Positions 16,767-26,391 of a stretch of 64,000 bases of DNA are shown one piece after another; the first letter of the stretch is position 1, and each line of letters begins with the position of its first letter. Made by a program: the position numbers and the translations under genes. The notes below the pieces were generated by a model. The model was not told the DNA's origin, did not search any database, and saw only the letters and a list, made by a program, of their open reading frames with translations. This DNA comes from GCA-2733415 sp965178635 (GTDB lineage Bacteria; Bacteroidota; Bacteroidia; Flavobacteriales; Flavobacteriaceae): positions 1 through 64,000 of the forward strand of contig CBCXVT010000005.1 of assembly GCA_965178635.1 (NCBI GenBank), written 5' to 3'.

Positions 16767-16796
16767 AAAAAGCCTCATGTATTAAATGAGGCTTTT
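16767..16796 (-). terminator. Intrinsic terminator after aspS
   Basis: Stem arm AAAAGCCTCAT matched by ATGAGGCTTTT, directly after the aspS stop at 16802. Confidence 0.83.
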
Positions 16797-16801
16797 AAGT
16801 A

Positions 16802-18556
16802 TTACGCTTTTATATTTAATTGTAAGCTCAATTCATTTAGTTGTTCATTATCAAGTGGCGCAGGAGCATCAATCATAACATCTCTACCTGAATTGTTTTT
16901 AGGGAAAGCAATGAAGTCTCTAATGGTTTCTTGTCCGCCTAAAATAGCAACCAATCTATCCAATCCGAATGCTAAACCTCCGTGTGGTGGAGCCCCGTAT
17001 TCAAAGGCGTCCATTAAGAATCCGAATTGTGCTTTAGCTTCTTCATCAGAGAACCCTAAATGCTTTAACATTGTAGCTTGAATTTGTTTATCATGAATTC
17101 TGATAGAGCCTCCACCTATTTCGTTTCCATTCAATACTAAATCGTATGCATTTGCTTTTACCGCCCCTGGGTCTGTATCTAACAATTCCATTTGTCCAGG
17201 TTTTGGAGATGTAAACGGGTGGTGCATGGCGTGGTAATGTCCAGTTTCCTCATCTAATTCTAATAAGGGGAAATCAATTACCCATAATGGAGCGAATACT
17301 TTAGGGTCTCTTAATCCTAAACGTTCAGCCATTTCCATACGTAAAGCGCTTAATTGCGCGCGTACTTTTGTGATACCACCTGATAATACACAGATTAAAT
17401 CACCAGCTTTAGCGCCAGTTTTATCTGCCCAATTTTTTAAGTCTTCTTGATCGTAAAATTTGTCTACAGATGATTTAAAAGTACCATCTTCATTACATTT
17501 TACATATACCATACCAAGTGCGCCAACCTGCGGACGACGAACCCAATCAATTAATTTATCTATTTCTTTTCTAGTATAAGATGCTGCTCCAGGAACTGCA
17601 ATACCAACAACCAATTCAGCATCGTTAAATACTTTAAATTCTTTGTGTTGCGTTACTTCGTTCAATTCTCCAAATTCCATTCCAAAACGGATGTCTGGTT
17701 TGTCGTTTCCGTACAAACGCATTGCATCGTCATATAACATTCTTGGGAACTTCTCTACTTCAACATCATTCACTTCTTTTAATAAGTGACGTGTTAAGCC
17801 TTCAAATATATTTAAGATATCTTCTTGTTCTACAAAAGCCATTTCACAGTCAATTTGTGTGAATTCTGGCTGTCTGTCTGCTCGTAAATCTTCATCTCTA
17901 AAACACTTTACAATCTGAAAGTATTTGTCCATTCCACCAACCATCAATAATTGTTTGAACGTTTGTGGCGATTGAGGTAAAGCGTAAAACTGCCCTTCGT
18001 TCATACGTGAAGGTACCACAAAATCACGCGCACCTTCAGGTGTAGATTTAATTAAATATGGTGTTTCAACTTCAATAAATTCTTGGTCAGATAAATATTT
18101 ACGAACTTCCATCGCAACTTTATGACGAAACATTAAGCTGTTTTTAACCGGATTACGACGAATATCTAAATAACGATATTTCATACGTAACTCTTCACCA
18201 CCATCTGTTTCATCTTCAATAGTGAAAGGAGGTAGCACAGCTGAATTTAGTATCTCTAGTTTACTAACTAAAAGCTCTACGTCTCCGGTAGCCATTTTAG
18301 CGTTTTTAGATTCGCGCTCAATAACAGTTCCTGTAACTTGAATAACAAACTCTCTACCAAGAGATTTTGCTTTTTCCATCATGTCAGCCGGAGTACGTTC
18401 TTCATCAAAAATAAGTTGTGTAATTCCGTAACGATCACGTAAATCAACCCAAATCATAAAACCTTTATCTCTAGATTTTTGAACCCAACCTGAAAGGGTT
18501 ACTTCTGTATTTATATGTGATGCAGTTAATTCACCGCAATTATGACTTCTGTACAT
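16802..18556 (-). CDS. aspS: Aspartyl-tRNA synthetase
   Basis: A 584-residue class II synthetase that charges tRNA-Asp (two copies of that tRNA lie at 45.9-46.3 kb). The N-terminal OB-fold anticodon-binding domain (GWVQKSRDKGFMIWVDLRDRYG) is followed by the class II catalytic core: motif 2 FRDEDLRADRQPEFTQID and motif 3 GLAFGLDRLVAIL. The GAD insertion domain (about residues 285-410) marks the bacterial-type enzyme. It starts MYRSHNCGELTASH. An AT-rich -7 region lies just upstream, overlapping the terminator of the next operon. Confidence 0.97.
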   Translation of the reverse strand: MYRSHNCGELTASHINTEVTLSGWVQKSRDKGFMIWVDLRDRYGITQLIFDEERTPADMMEKAKSLGREFVIQVTGTVIERESKNAKMATGDVELLVSKLEILNSAVLPPFTIEDETDGGEELRMKYRYLDIRRNPVKNSLMFRHKVAMEVRKYLSDQEFIEVETPYLIKSTPEGARDFVVPSRMNEGQFYALPQSPQTFKQLLMVGGMDKYFQIVKCFRDEDLRADRQPEFTQIDCEMAFVEQEDILNIFEGLTRHLLKEVNDVEVEKFPRMLYDDAMRLYGNDKPDIRFGMEFGELNEVTQHKEFKVFNDAELVVGIAVPGAASYTRKEIDKLIDWVRRPQVGALGMVYVKCNEDGTFKSSVDKFYDQEDLKNWADKTGAKAGDLICVLSGGITKVRAQLSALRMEMAERLGLRDPKVFAPLWVIDFPLLELDEETGHYHAMHHPFTSPKPGQMELLDTDPGAVKANAYDLVLNGNEIGGGSIRIHDKQIQATMLKHLGFSDEEAKAQFGFLMDAFEYGAPPHGGLAFGLDRLVAILGGQETIRDFIAFPKNNSGRDVMIDAPAPLDNEQLNELSLQLNIKA

Positions 18557-18582
18557 AGTGCTATTTTATAAGTTGCAAAAAT

Positions 18583-18614
18583 AAAAAATCCGAAGCAAAG
18601 ACTTCGGATTTTTT
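18583..18614. terminator. Terminator of the RND efflux operon
   Basis: Stem arm AAAAAATCCGAAG matched by CTTCGGATTTTTT, with a short six-base loop, 19 bases beyond the efflux permease stop at 18633. Confidence 0.87.
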
Positions 18615-18632
18615 TGTTTAATTCATCTATTG

Positions 18633-21600
18633 TTATTCTTCTATTGCTAAATTAGATATTTCTACCTCTTCTTTTGGTGAGTTTTTGCTTCTTAACCATA
18701 TTTTAAATTTAGTAGTTAAATAAAATAATATTGGCACCACAATTAAGGTAAGGAATGTAGCTATAAATAATCCGTAAATTACAGTCCATGCTAATGGACC
18801 CCAAAAGATAACATTATCTCCTCCAACATATATATTAGGATTAAACTCACTAAACAAAGTAAAGAAGTTAATATTGAATCCTGTAGCTAGCGGAATTAAT
18901 CCTAAAATGGTTGTAATAGCTGTTAATAATACTGGGCGTAAACGTGCTTTTCCTCCTTTAATAATTGCCTCAAGAAGTTCACTGTTATTAATGTAATCAC
19001 CATCACCTAAATTATGTTCAACCTTTTTTCTGTCTATCAATAATTGAGTGTAATCAAGTAGTACAACACCGTTATTTACTACAATTCCTGCTAGAGAAAT
19101 AATTCCCATCATGGTCATCATAATTACAAAAGAACTTCCTGTTGCCACGATACCACCAAATACACCAATTAGACTTAGGAAAATTGCTAGCATGATGATT
19201 CCTGGTTTTGAAACCGAATTAAATTGGAATATTAATATGAAAAAGATTAAACCTAAGCCTGTAAAAAAAGCACCCATTAAAAAAAGCATTTGTTTATTCT
19301 GCTCTTCTATTTGACCTGTATAATCAATTTTTACAGTAGCTGGTTTTTCTTTAAAGTTTTGCATTTCGTTTTGAATTTGTGAAACAATTGCATTGGCATC
19401 AGTATACCCTGGTGCTAATGCAGAGTATAAGGTTACAACACGTTTAACATCTTTGTGTTTTATTGCACTAAAACCAGAAGAATTATTTTGTTTAGCAACT
19501 GCTGAAACTGGAACTTCTTTTATTTGGCCAGAAGCCATATCTCTAAACGTGATTTTTTGATTAAAAAGTGCGCTTGTATTGTATCTGTTTTCCTTATTAA
19601 AACGCACGTAGATGTCATAATCTTCACCATCTTCTTTATAAACACCTGCTTTTGCTCCAAAAATAGAGTTACGTAATTGTTGTCCTACTTGAGCCGAACT
19701 AACACCTAGTTCACCTGCTTTTTTCCTGTCTACTTGTACTTGTATTCCAGGTTTAGATTTGTTAACATCAATTTTTAACTGATCTATACCTTGAATGTTT
19801 TTAGTGTTAATAAAATCACGCATTTTTTCGGCAGTAGCAATAAGCTCTGAATAATCTTCACCTTCCAACTCTACATTAATAGGGTATCCAGCTGGTGGAC
19901 CAGCAGCATCTTTTTCTACAGAAATAGATACACCAGGGTAAACATCTTTTAAATCTTCTTGTATTTTTCTTAATAACTCATTACTATCTTCACCTTGCCT
20001 AAATTTAAATTCACGCATGGTTGCGGTTATTTTTCCTCGATGTGGCATTTCTGCAGCAGAACCACCATCTGTTTGAGGGTTTCCTGCACCTTCACCTACT
20101 TGAGATACTGCGCTTTCTGTTAGGAAATTATGACCGTCTTGAATATAAGTACTTTCATTAATAACCTTAAACATTCGCTCTTCAATAGCTTTGGTAATGG
20201 CATTTGTTTTTTTAATGTCAGTACCTTCAGGGTATTCTATATAAGCCGTAATTTGATTGGCTTTTGTGTCTGGGAAAAATTCAACTTTAGTACGTTGACT
20301 TCCAACGGAAGCTCCAAATCCACCAAAAGCAACAAACAATAATATAATTGTAGCAACAGTAATAATTATCGGTTTCTTTCCACTTAGCGCAAAACGAAGA
20401 GTTCTTTCGTAAATACGCTCCCAAAGCGGTAATATTTTATTTTGGAATCCATTTGCCCAACCTCTTAAAAATAAGCGGTACGCCCAAAGTAAAACAACAG
20501 TTACAAGCATTAAAGTACCTAAACCTTTATAGCTTCCGCCAAAGAATAAAATTAAGAAACCAATACCTCCAATAATTGCTGAGATTTTAATAATTTGATT
20601 TAGTGGCATATCTTTATCTTCAGTAGTCATAAACTGCGATACTAATACTGAATTGAAGAAAATTGCTACGAATAAAGAAGAGCCTAATACAACAGAAAGT
20701 GTTATTGGGAAATAAATCATGAATTGTCCCATTACTCCTGGCCATAAACCAAGCGGAACAAAAGCAGCAACAGTTGTTAGTGTAGAAATAATTATAGGAA
20801 AAGCAATTTCGCCAATTCCTTTTTTTGCTGCTTCAACGCGACTCATACCTTCTTCAGACATTAGTCTGTATACATTTTCTACAACTACGATTCCATTATC
20901 TACTAGCATACCAAGTCCCATAATTAATCCAAAAAGAATCATGGTATTTAAGGTGTACCCAAGTAAATCTAATATCATTAAAGACATAAACATTGACATT
21001 GGTATTGCGAACCCAACAAATAATGCGTTTTTGAAACCTAAAAAGAACATTAAAACGGTAATAACTAGTATGATACCAAAGATGATGTTGTTTACTAAAT
21101 CATCTACTTGACCAATGGTTTTAGAAGATTGATCGTTAGCAATAGTTACCTTTAAATCTGGAGGAAAAATATTTGCTATTGCATTATCTACGATGTCTCT
21201 TATTTGCTCAGCAGCAGCTACCATGTTTTCTCCTGAACGTTTTTTAACGTCTAGCATTACTACCTCTTCACCAAACTCTCTGGCATAAGTGGTTTTGTCT
21301 TCATCTTTAAAGGTAATGGTTGCAACATCTCTTAAATAAATAGAGTTTCCTTTTTCAGATTTTACGACAAAATTCTCTAATTCTTTTGGTTTTTCAATTT
21401 CACCAATAATTCGAATAGTGCGTCTTTGTCCGCTAGATATTAAGTTACCTGCAGACATCGTTACATTTTCTCTACCTATACTATTAGTGATATCCTCGAA
21501 ACTTACTTGAGCTGCCATCATGTTATAAATGTCTACAGCAACTTCAACTTCTCTTTCTTGTGCACCACGAATGTCTACTTGTTTGATTTCTGTTAATCCT

Positions 21601-22142
21601 TCAATTTCATCTTCAAGATATTCACCATATTCTTTAAGTTTATCTACAGGGTAATCTCCAGAAATATTAATATTTAAGATTGGTATTTCTTCAGACATGC
21701 TTAAATCAAAAATATTTGGTTCAACTTTAGCACCATTAAAAGTAGGCCAATCTTCGCCAGAAGTTTCCGTATCTATTTCATCTTTTACTTTTTGCCTAGC
21801 TGCATCTACAGTTATATTTTCATCAAATTCTACAACAACAATAGAGTAGTCTTCTTGAGATGTTGAAGTAATTTCTAAAACATTACTGACAGATTTTAGT
21901 TTGTCCTCTATAGGATCAGTAATAAGTTTTTCAATGTCTTCTGCAGTGTTTCCAGGGTAGATTGAACTAATGTATATTTTAGTTTCTTTAATTTCTGGAA
22001 AGTTTTCTCTTGCCATGCTAAAATAAGCTCCAACACCAAGAACAAGAATTAACAAGGTTAAAACATACATTGTTGTTTTGTTGTTAATTGCCCAAGAGGA
22101 AAGCACGAATTCTTTATCGGTATTCTTTTTTTGTTGCGACAT
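18633..22142 (-). CDS. RND-family efflux transporter permease (AcrB-like)
   Basis: A 1169-residue inner-membrane proton-driven pump, somewhat longer than the usual 1020-1050. TM1 (about 24-42) is followed by the porter domain, TM2-7 with GLIMGLGMLVDNGIVVVENV (the TM4 region with the conserved acidic residue), a second porter half and TM8-12. The extra length comes from a hydrophobic insert near residues 520-570 and hydrophilic inserts. It belongs to the AcrB/MdtB-like hydrophobe/amphiphile group rather than heavy-metal CzcA. It is the last gene of a tetR-OMF-MFP-RND operon; adjacent starts and stops are 2-10 bases apart. The substrate is unknown. Confidence 0.93.
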   Translation of the reverse strand: MSQQKKNTDKEFVLSSWAINNKTTMYVLTLLILVLGVGAYFSMARENFPEIKETKIYISSIYPGNTAEDIEKLITDPIEDKLKSVSNVLEITSTSQEDYSIVVVEFDENITVDAARQKVKDEIDTETSGEDWPTFNGAKVEPNIFDLSMSEEIPILNINISGDYPVDKLKEYGEYLEDEIEGLTEIKQVDIRGAQEREVEVAVDIYNMMAAQVSFEDITNSIGRENVTMSAGNLISSGQRRTIRIIGEIEKPKELENFVVKSEKGNSIYLRDVATITFKDEDKTTYAREFGEEVVMLDVKKRSGENMVAAAEQIRDIVDNAIANIFPPDLKVTIANDQSSKTIGQVDDLVNNIIFGIILVITVLMFFLGFKNALFVGFAIPMSMFMSLMILDLLGYTLNTMILFGLIMGLGMLVDNGIVVVENVYRLMSEEGMSRVEAAKKGIGEIAFPIIISTLTTVAAFVPLGLWPGVMGQFMIYFPITLSVVLGSSLFVAIFFNSVLVSQFMTTEDKDMPLNQIIKISAIIGGIGFLILFFGGSYKGLGTLMLVTVVLLWAYRLFLRGWANGFQNKILPLWERIYERTLRFALSGKKPIIITVATIILLFVAFGGFGASVGSQRTKVEFFPDTKANQITAYIEYPEGTDIKKTNAITKAIEERMFKVINESTYIQDGHNFLTESAVSQVGEGAGNPQTDGGSAAEMPHRGKITATMREFKFRQGEDSNELLRKIQEDLKDVYPGVSISVEKDAAGPPAGYPINVELEGEDYSELIATAEKMRDFINTKNIQGIDQLKIDVNKSKPGIQVQVDRKKAGELGVSSAQVGQQLRNSIFGAKAGVYKEDGEDYDIYVRFNKENRYNTSALFNQKITFRDMASGQIKEVPVSAVAKQNNSSGFSAIKHKDVKRVVTLYSALAPGYTDANAIVSQIQNEMQNFKEKPATVKIDYTGQIEEQNKQMLFLMGAFFTGLGLIFFILIFQFNSVSKPGIIMLAIFLSLIGVFGGIVATGSSFVIMMTMMGIISLAGIVVNNGVVLLDYTQLLIDRKKVEHNLGDGDYINNSELLEAIIKGGKARLRPVLLTAITTILGLIPLATGFNINFFTLFSEFNPNIYVGGDNVIFWGPLAWTVIYGLFIATFLTLIVVPILFYLTTKFKIWLRSKNSPKEEVEISNLAIEE

Positions 22143-22144
22143 AA

Positions 22145-23314
22145 TTATAAAGTTATGATTTTCACAGTTTGACCATCTTTTACATTTCTAGCACCTTCAC
22201 TGATGATTTCATCACCGTTACTGATTCCTTTTAAAATCTCAATAACATCACCTTGTGTTCTTCCAGTTTCAATAATTACTTTTTTAGCAATAGCTTCTTG
22301 ATTGTTGTTTTTTTCTGCAATTACATATACATATTGTTGCCCTTCAGCATTTTCTGAAATAATACTTTGAGGTAGTAATAGCGCTTTTTTATTTGTATAA
22401 TCGTTTATTTTAAGTTTTGCAGTAAGGTTGGGTTTGATACTCTTGTCTTTGTTCGGTATAGCAATTTCAACTTTAAATGTTCTGTTTGCAGGGTTTATAA
22501 AATCACCGGCTTGTCTAACTTTAGCATTTATAGTTTTTCTAAGTACAGGGAATTCTACTTCAACATTTTTATCTTTAGTAACATTTGTGATGTATTTTTC
22601 GGGAACATCAGTTTCAATATACATACTATCTAAATTGATAATACGCATCAATTGAGATTGTCCAGACGCTACAACACTTCCTTGTTCTGTAATTATATCG
22701 TCAATAGTTCCTGAAAATGGTGCTCTAACAATTGTTTTTGCTAGCTGACTTTGTGCTTGCTTCACAGCTTTTTGTTGTGATTCATAACTAGATTTTGCTT
22801 GCAAATACTGGATTTCAGAACCTATTTTTTGTTCCCATAAACGCATTTGACGCTCAAATGTAGTTTTTGCTAAGTCCGATTGAATTTGCAATTGAGCAAC
22901 TTGCTGACTCATACCAGCATCGTCAATTTTTGCTAAAATTTGTCCTTTTTTAACTTTTTGCCCTTCTTTTACATATACTTTGGAAAGAACACCTGAGTAT
23001 TCAGGATACAGTACTAATAGGTTTTTAGTACTTACATTTCCTTGGAGTTCTAAATAATGTTTAAACTCACTTTCTTCTATTTTTACTGCTGTTATTAAAG
23101 AAAGTTTTTTAGTAATATCTAAAGTTGCTATTTTTGAATCTAGCTTCTTTATTGCGTCGATTAACTCTTGTTGTTTTGCGACAACCTCAGTTCTACGAAC
23201 TCTTATTTTTTCTAAGTCACCTGAAGCAATTACATCTTCAATTGTTGTTTCTTTATTACCTCCACATGATAAAATAAGAAGTGATCCGATTACGAGTGTA
23301 TATATGTTTTTCAT
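22145..23314 (-). CDS. RND efflux periplasmic adaptor (membrane fusion protein), lipoprotein
   Basis: A 389-residue adaptor bridging the RND pump and the outer-membrane channel. The N-terminal lipobox LILSC anchors Cys17 in the inner membrane. A short coiled coil (about 35-65) precedes the biotinyl-lipoyl-like half (VKEGQKVKKGQILAKIDD), an alpha-helical hairpin (about 130-185), the second lipoyl half (IVRAPFSGTIDDI) and the beta-barrel region (VEVEFPVLRKTINAKV). The gene sits two bases before the permease gene, so translation is probably coupled. Confidence 0.93.
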   Translation of the reverse strand: MKNIYTLVIGSLLILSCGGNKETTIEDVIASGDLEKIRVRRTEVVAKQQELIDAIKKLDSKIATLDITKKLSLITAVKIEESEFKHYLELQGNVSTKNLLVLYPEYSGVLSKVYVKEGQKVKKGQILAKIDDAGMSQQVAQLQIQSDLAKTTFERQMRLWEQKIGSEIQYLQAKSSYESQQKAVKQAQSQLAKTIVRAPFSGTIDDIITEQGSVVASGQSQLMRIINLDSMYIETDVPEKYITNVTKDKNVEVEFPVLRKTINAKVRQAGDFINPANRTFKVEIAIPNKDKSIKPNLTAKLKINDYTNKKALLLPQSIISENAEGQQYVYVIAEKNNNQEAIAKKVIIETGRTQGDVIEILKGISNGDEIISEGARNVKDGQTVKIITL

Positions 23315-23324
23315 TATAAATTGA

Positions 23325-24665
23325 TTAATTAGTTTTATTTAATAATGTTTCTAAAGCAACTTTTTGAGTGATAACATCTAACATTGCTTGTAAATAATCT
23401 TGTTGACTTGAATATAATTGTTGTTGTGCTTGTCTTAAATCAAAGCTTGATGCAATTCCTTCAGAGAATTTTGTTTGATTCTTACGTTCAATACGTTCTG
23501 CTAATTCTAAATTTTCTTTAGAAGTTTGAAATTGTTCTATAGCAAACTGATAATTACTTTTTGAAGAGGCAACCTGAAATTTCAATTGCTTTTCGGTTTC
23601 GGTTAAATTATTTTCAGCTTTTTCTAAATTAATTTTTGCGCGTTGCGTAATTGCACTTCTTTTAAAAGAACTAAAGATAGGAATGTTTAAACTTACGCCT
23701 AACATAGAAGACCCAAACCATTTTTGATCATTATCTAAAAAAGTGAACTCATCATTATTAGCCGTATAACCACCGTTAACAAAAGCAGATAAACTTGGTA
23801 AGGCTTTTGTTTTTTCTAATTTTAAAAGTAATTCTTTTGAACGTCTGTCATTTTCAGCTATTTTATAGTCGATAGTGCTTTGCACGTCATCCGATGAATT
23901 TAGTAATTCCAAGTCAATATTTTCTTGCGCTAGAATTTCAAGTGATTCTGTTAAAATTACTTGAGCCTCAATATCCAAACCAATTGTGATGTTTAGCATT
24001 TGTTTAGCGATTTGATGTAATCTCTGTGCGTTTTTGTAACCACTATTCAATTGCTTTAAAGTAATTTGAAGTTGCTCAACATTTTCTTCTTCGGTTAATC
24101 CGTTTTCAAAAATTGCAGTTGTTTCACGTAAACTCTTTTCTAATACAGTAATGTTCTGTTCGTAGATAGTAATACTTTCTTTTGATAATAATACGTTTCC
24201 GTATGCGTTAATTGTATTTTTTCTTACCTCTAAATCTGTTTTGCTTTTAGCGTTTTTAGAAATTTCTAAAAAAACTTTTGCTGATTGTAGTCCAACAAGA
24301 TATGAGCCATCGAATAATAATTGACTCAAAGTAGCTGTGGCATTCATGGTCTGTTTTGTTCCAAAAGGAACTGCTACAAAAGTTCCAGGAGTTTGCCCCG
24401 CTAATTCTCCAGGTAAAAGAGATACTTGTTGCTTTAACCAATTGTTATAATCAACCGTTGCGTTAATTTGTGGTAATCCGATTGCGGTAGTTTCCCACTT
24501 CTGTTTCACTGCTGCGTCAATATCTAGAGCTGCATTTTTAGCTGTCGTATTGTTTTGTATAGCATAATCTATCGCTTCTTGTAATGTCAAACTTGTTGGT
24601 TGCTCTTGTGCTGTTATGTGGAATGATAACAGAAAACTAAATATAAATACTAGTTTATGTGTCAT
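23325..24665 (-). CDS. TolC-family outer-membrane efflux channel
   Basis: A 446-residue outer-membrane factor. A signal peptide (FIFSFLLSFHITAQ) is followed by SLTLQEAIDYAIQNN, the usual first motif of the family, and two repeats of long amphipathic helices with LFDGSYLVGLQSAK. The C-terminus has FDLRQAQQQLYSSQQDYLQA, typical of the second helical repeat. It forms the exit duct of the tripartite efflux pump encoded by this operon. Ten bases separate it from the adaptor gene. Confidence 0.92.
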   Translation of the reverse strand: MTHKLVFIFSFLLSFHITAQEQPTSLTLQEAIDYAIQNNTTAKNAALDIDAAVKQKWETTAIGLPQINATVDYNNWLKQQVSLLPGELAGQTPGTFVAVPFGTKQTMNATATLSQLLFDGSYLVGLQSAKVFLEISKNAKSKTDLEVRKNTINAYGNVLLSKESITIYEQNITVLEKSLRETTAIFENGLTEEENVEQLQITLKQLNSGYKNAQRLHQIAKQMLNITIGLDIEAQVILTESLEILAQENIDLELLNSSDDVQSTIDYKIAENDRRSKELLLKLEKTKALPSLSAFVNGGYTANNDEFTFLDNDQKWFGSSMLGVSLNIPIFSSFKRSAITQRAKINLEKAENNLTETEKQLKFQVASSKSNYQFAIEQFQTSKENLELAERIERKNQTKFSEGIASSFDLRQAQQQLYSSQQDYLQAMLDVITQKVALETLLNKTN

Positions 24666-24667
24666 GG

Positions 24668-25282
24668 TTATGATAATTTATTCTTGAAGTTAATTAATTC
24701 TTGTTCTAATACACTAATGCCATACATGGTTGCTATTGCTCTAGTGTGGTATTCTAAAATTTGCATTTCGGTTTTAATAACGTCGCTTGTTTTTTTACTA
24801 AATGTATCGCTTTCATGAGATCCAAATATTAGTAAAAAATAGAACTTCATTGTTGTTTCTTTGTCTATGTTATCTCTATATAATTTTTCGTCAATCCCTT
24901 TTTGTAAATTACTCATTACACATTCATTAAATGAACACGTTTGATGCTCCATTAGTTTTGAAAATGTTTCTGGGTAGTATTTTTTTAGCTGAAACATTGG
25001 TGAAGTTTTAGCTTTTTTAAACATGTTCTGAAACACTTTTTTTATGGTAAAGTTTTCTTCAATTGCGTTTAGTTGAAGTTCAGTTATTTCATTTAAAGCA
25101 GTATCAATAGTTTTTTGCACAAAATCTGTACTTGCGTCAACTAAGTCAACTTTGTTTTCAAAGGATTTGTAAATTGTTTTTTTAGAAATCCCCATTTCAT
25201 TTGCGATATCATCCATAGTAACACTCTTAAAACCATAGTTTAAGAACATATTTCCTGCGGTGTCTAATATTTTTTCTCTCAT
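24668..25282 (-). CDS. TetR-family transcriptional regulator of the efflux operon
   Basis: A 204-residue regulator if translation begins at 25282 (MREKILDTAGNMFLNYG), the usual TetR start; an in-frame ATG three codons upstream (25291) is the alternative. The N-terminal helix-turn-helix reads VTMDDIANEMGISKKTIYKSFENK (key residues G, T, Y, F), a classic TetR domain. The C-terminal part is an unassigned ligand-binding helical domain. The stop lies three bases before the OMF gene, so it is the first gene of the efflux operon. A palindrome directly upstream (25317-25342) is a likely operator, which implies autorepression relieved by a pump substrate. Confidence 0.92.
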   Translation of the reverse strand: MREKILDTAGNMFLNYGFKSVTMDDIANEMGISKKTIYKSFENKVDLVDASTDFVQKTIDTALNEITELQLNAIEENFTIKKVFQNMFKKAKTSPMFQLKKYYPETFSKLMEHQTCSFNECVMSNLQKGIDEKLYRDNIDKETTMKFYFLLIFGSHESDTFSKKTSDVIKTEMQILEYHTRAIATMYGISVLEQELINFKNKLS

Positions 25283-25302
25283 ACAGTGCATTTATTCTGG
25301 GG

Positions 25303-25342
25303 CAAATATAAGTCAAGAAACTTTAGGAACACTAAAAGTTTC
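25303..25342 (-). promoter_or_regulatory. Promoter and palindromic operator of the tetR-efflux operon
   Basis: A perfect -7 element TATATTTG (25303-25310, minus strand) is followed upstream by the imperfect palindrome 25317-25342, with arms GAAACTTTAG and CTAAAAGTTTC around a five-base centre. The palindrome covers the -15 to -40 region, where a bound TetR dimer would block transcription. Confidence 0.6.
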
Positions 25343-25365
25343 CAAAGTTTTATTAAAATTTAACA

Positions 25366-25396
25366 TTTCAGAATCTTAGCTAATAGTTTACTTTTG
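25366..25396 (+). promoter_or_regulatory. Promoter of the polyprenyl synthase gene
   Basis: -33-like TTTC (25366-25369), 19-base spacer, perfect -7 TACTTTTG (25389-25396). The start codon at 25414 lies about 17 bases after it. Confidence 0.6.
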
Positions 25397-25413
25397 CTCA
25401 AAAAACAGATATA

Positions 25414-26391
25414 ATGCTATCAATTGATTCTTATAGAGTAAGTTTTACGGCTTATTTACAAGATAAAATTCAAACTAAAGAGCCTAAAAGTTTATATGAA
25501 CCTATCACCTATATTTTAAATTTAGGTGGTAAACGTTTAAGGCCAGTGTTAACTTTATTGACTGCAGAGATTTTTGGTACAGACTATAAAAAAGCATTAG
25601 ATGCTGCGCTAGCCGTTGAGATTTTTCATAATTTTTCTTTAGTACATGATGATATTATGGATGATGCACCCTTAAGAAGAGGTGAGCAAACTGTACATGA
25701 AAAGTGGGATATAAATACTGGGATTCTTTCTGGTGACGCCATGTTAATTCAGGCATATCAATTGTTTGAGAATTATGAGAATAGCACTTTTAGAGGTTTA
25801 GCTCAAATTTTTAGTAAAACGGCATTGGAGGTTTGTGAAGGCCAACAATATGATGTTGATTTTGAAGTACGTAATGATGTGACTGAGGTAGAATACTTAA
25901 AAATGATTGAGTATAAAACTGCAGTTTTAGTAGGGGCAGCTATGAAAATGGGCGCTTTAGTGGCAAACGCTTCTGAAGAAGATGCTGATAAAATATACGA
26001 TTTTGGACGTTTGTTAGGTATCGCATTTCAATTACAAGATGATTATTTAGATGCTTTTGGAGATCCTGAAACTTTTGGAAAACAAGTTGGGGGCGATATT
26101 ATTGAAAACAAAAAAACATTTCTGTATTTAAAGGCTATTGAAAATGCGTCTGAAGCAGATAAGAAAAAATTAATAGAGTTGTTTAGCGAACACGATGAGA
26201 CGGATGTTGAAACAAAAATAACTTTCGCAAAAGAAGTTTTTGTTTCAAGTGGGGCTTCAGAAATGACTCAAAAAGCAATAAATGAGTATACTCAAATGGC
26301 GTTCAAAACCTTAGAGAATTTATCTGTTTCAGAAGAGAATAAGCAAGTGTTAATCGAGTTTGGTGAGAGTTTAATGTACAGAACTGTGTAG
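25414..26391 (+). CDS. Polyprenyl diphosphate synthase (IspA/IspB-like)
   Basis: A 325-residue trans-prenyltransferase that extends allylic diphosphates with isopentenyl diphosphate, in the route to quinone side chains and other isoprenoids. The first aspartate-rich motif is DDIMD (residues 79-83) in FSLVHDDIMDDAPLRRG, and the second is DDYLD in FQLQDDYLDAFGD. GGKRLRPVL gives the conserved N-terminal diphosphate-binding Lys/Arg. The residues before the first DDxxD (SLVH) suggest a medium- to long-chain product, but chain length cannot be decided by eye. Its stop overlaps the GTG start of the next gene by one base. Confidence 0.93.
   Translation: MLSIDSYRVSFTAYLQDKIQTKEPKSLYEPITYILNLGGKRLRPVLTLLTAEIFGTDYKKALDAALAVEIFHNFSLVHDDIMDDAPLRRGEQTVHEKWDINTGILSGDAMLIQAYQLFENYENSTFRGLAQIFSKTALEVCEGQQYDVDFEVRNDVTEVEYLKMIEYKTAVLVGAAMKMGALVANASEEDADKIYDFGRLLGIAFQLQDDYLDAFGDPETFGKQVGGDIIENKKTFLYLKAIENASEADKKKLIELFSEHDETDVETKITFAKEVFVSSGASEMTQKAINEYTQMAFKTLENLSVSEENKQVLIEFGESLMYRTV

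Noticed and set aside
20719..21111. 130-residue plus-strand frame inside the RND permease
   Set aside because: Shadow of a membrane protein gene on the other strand.
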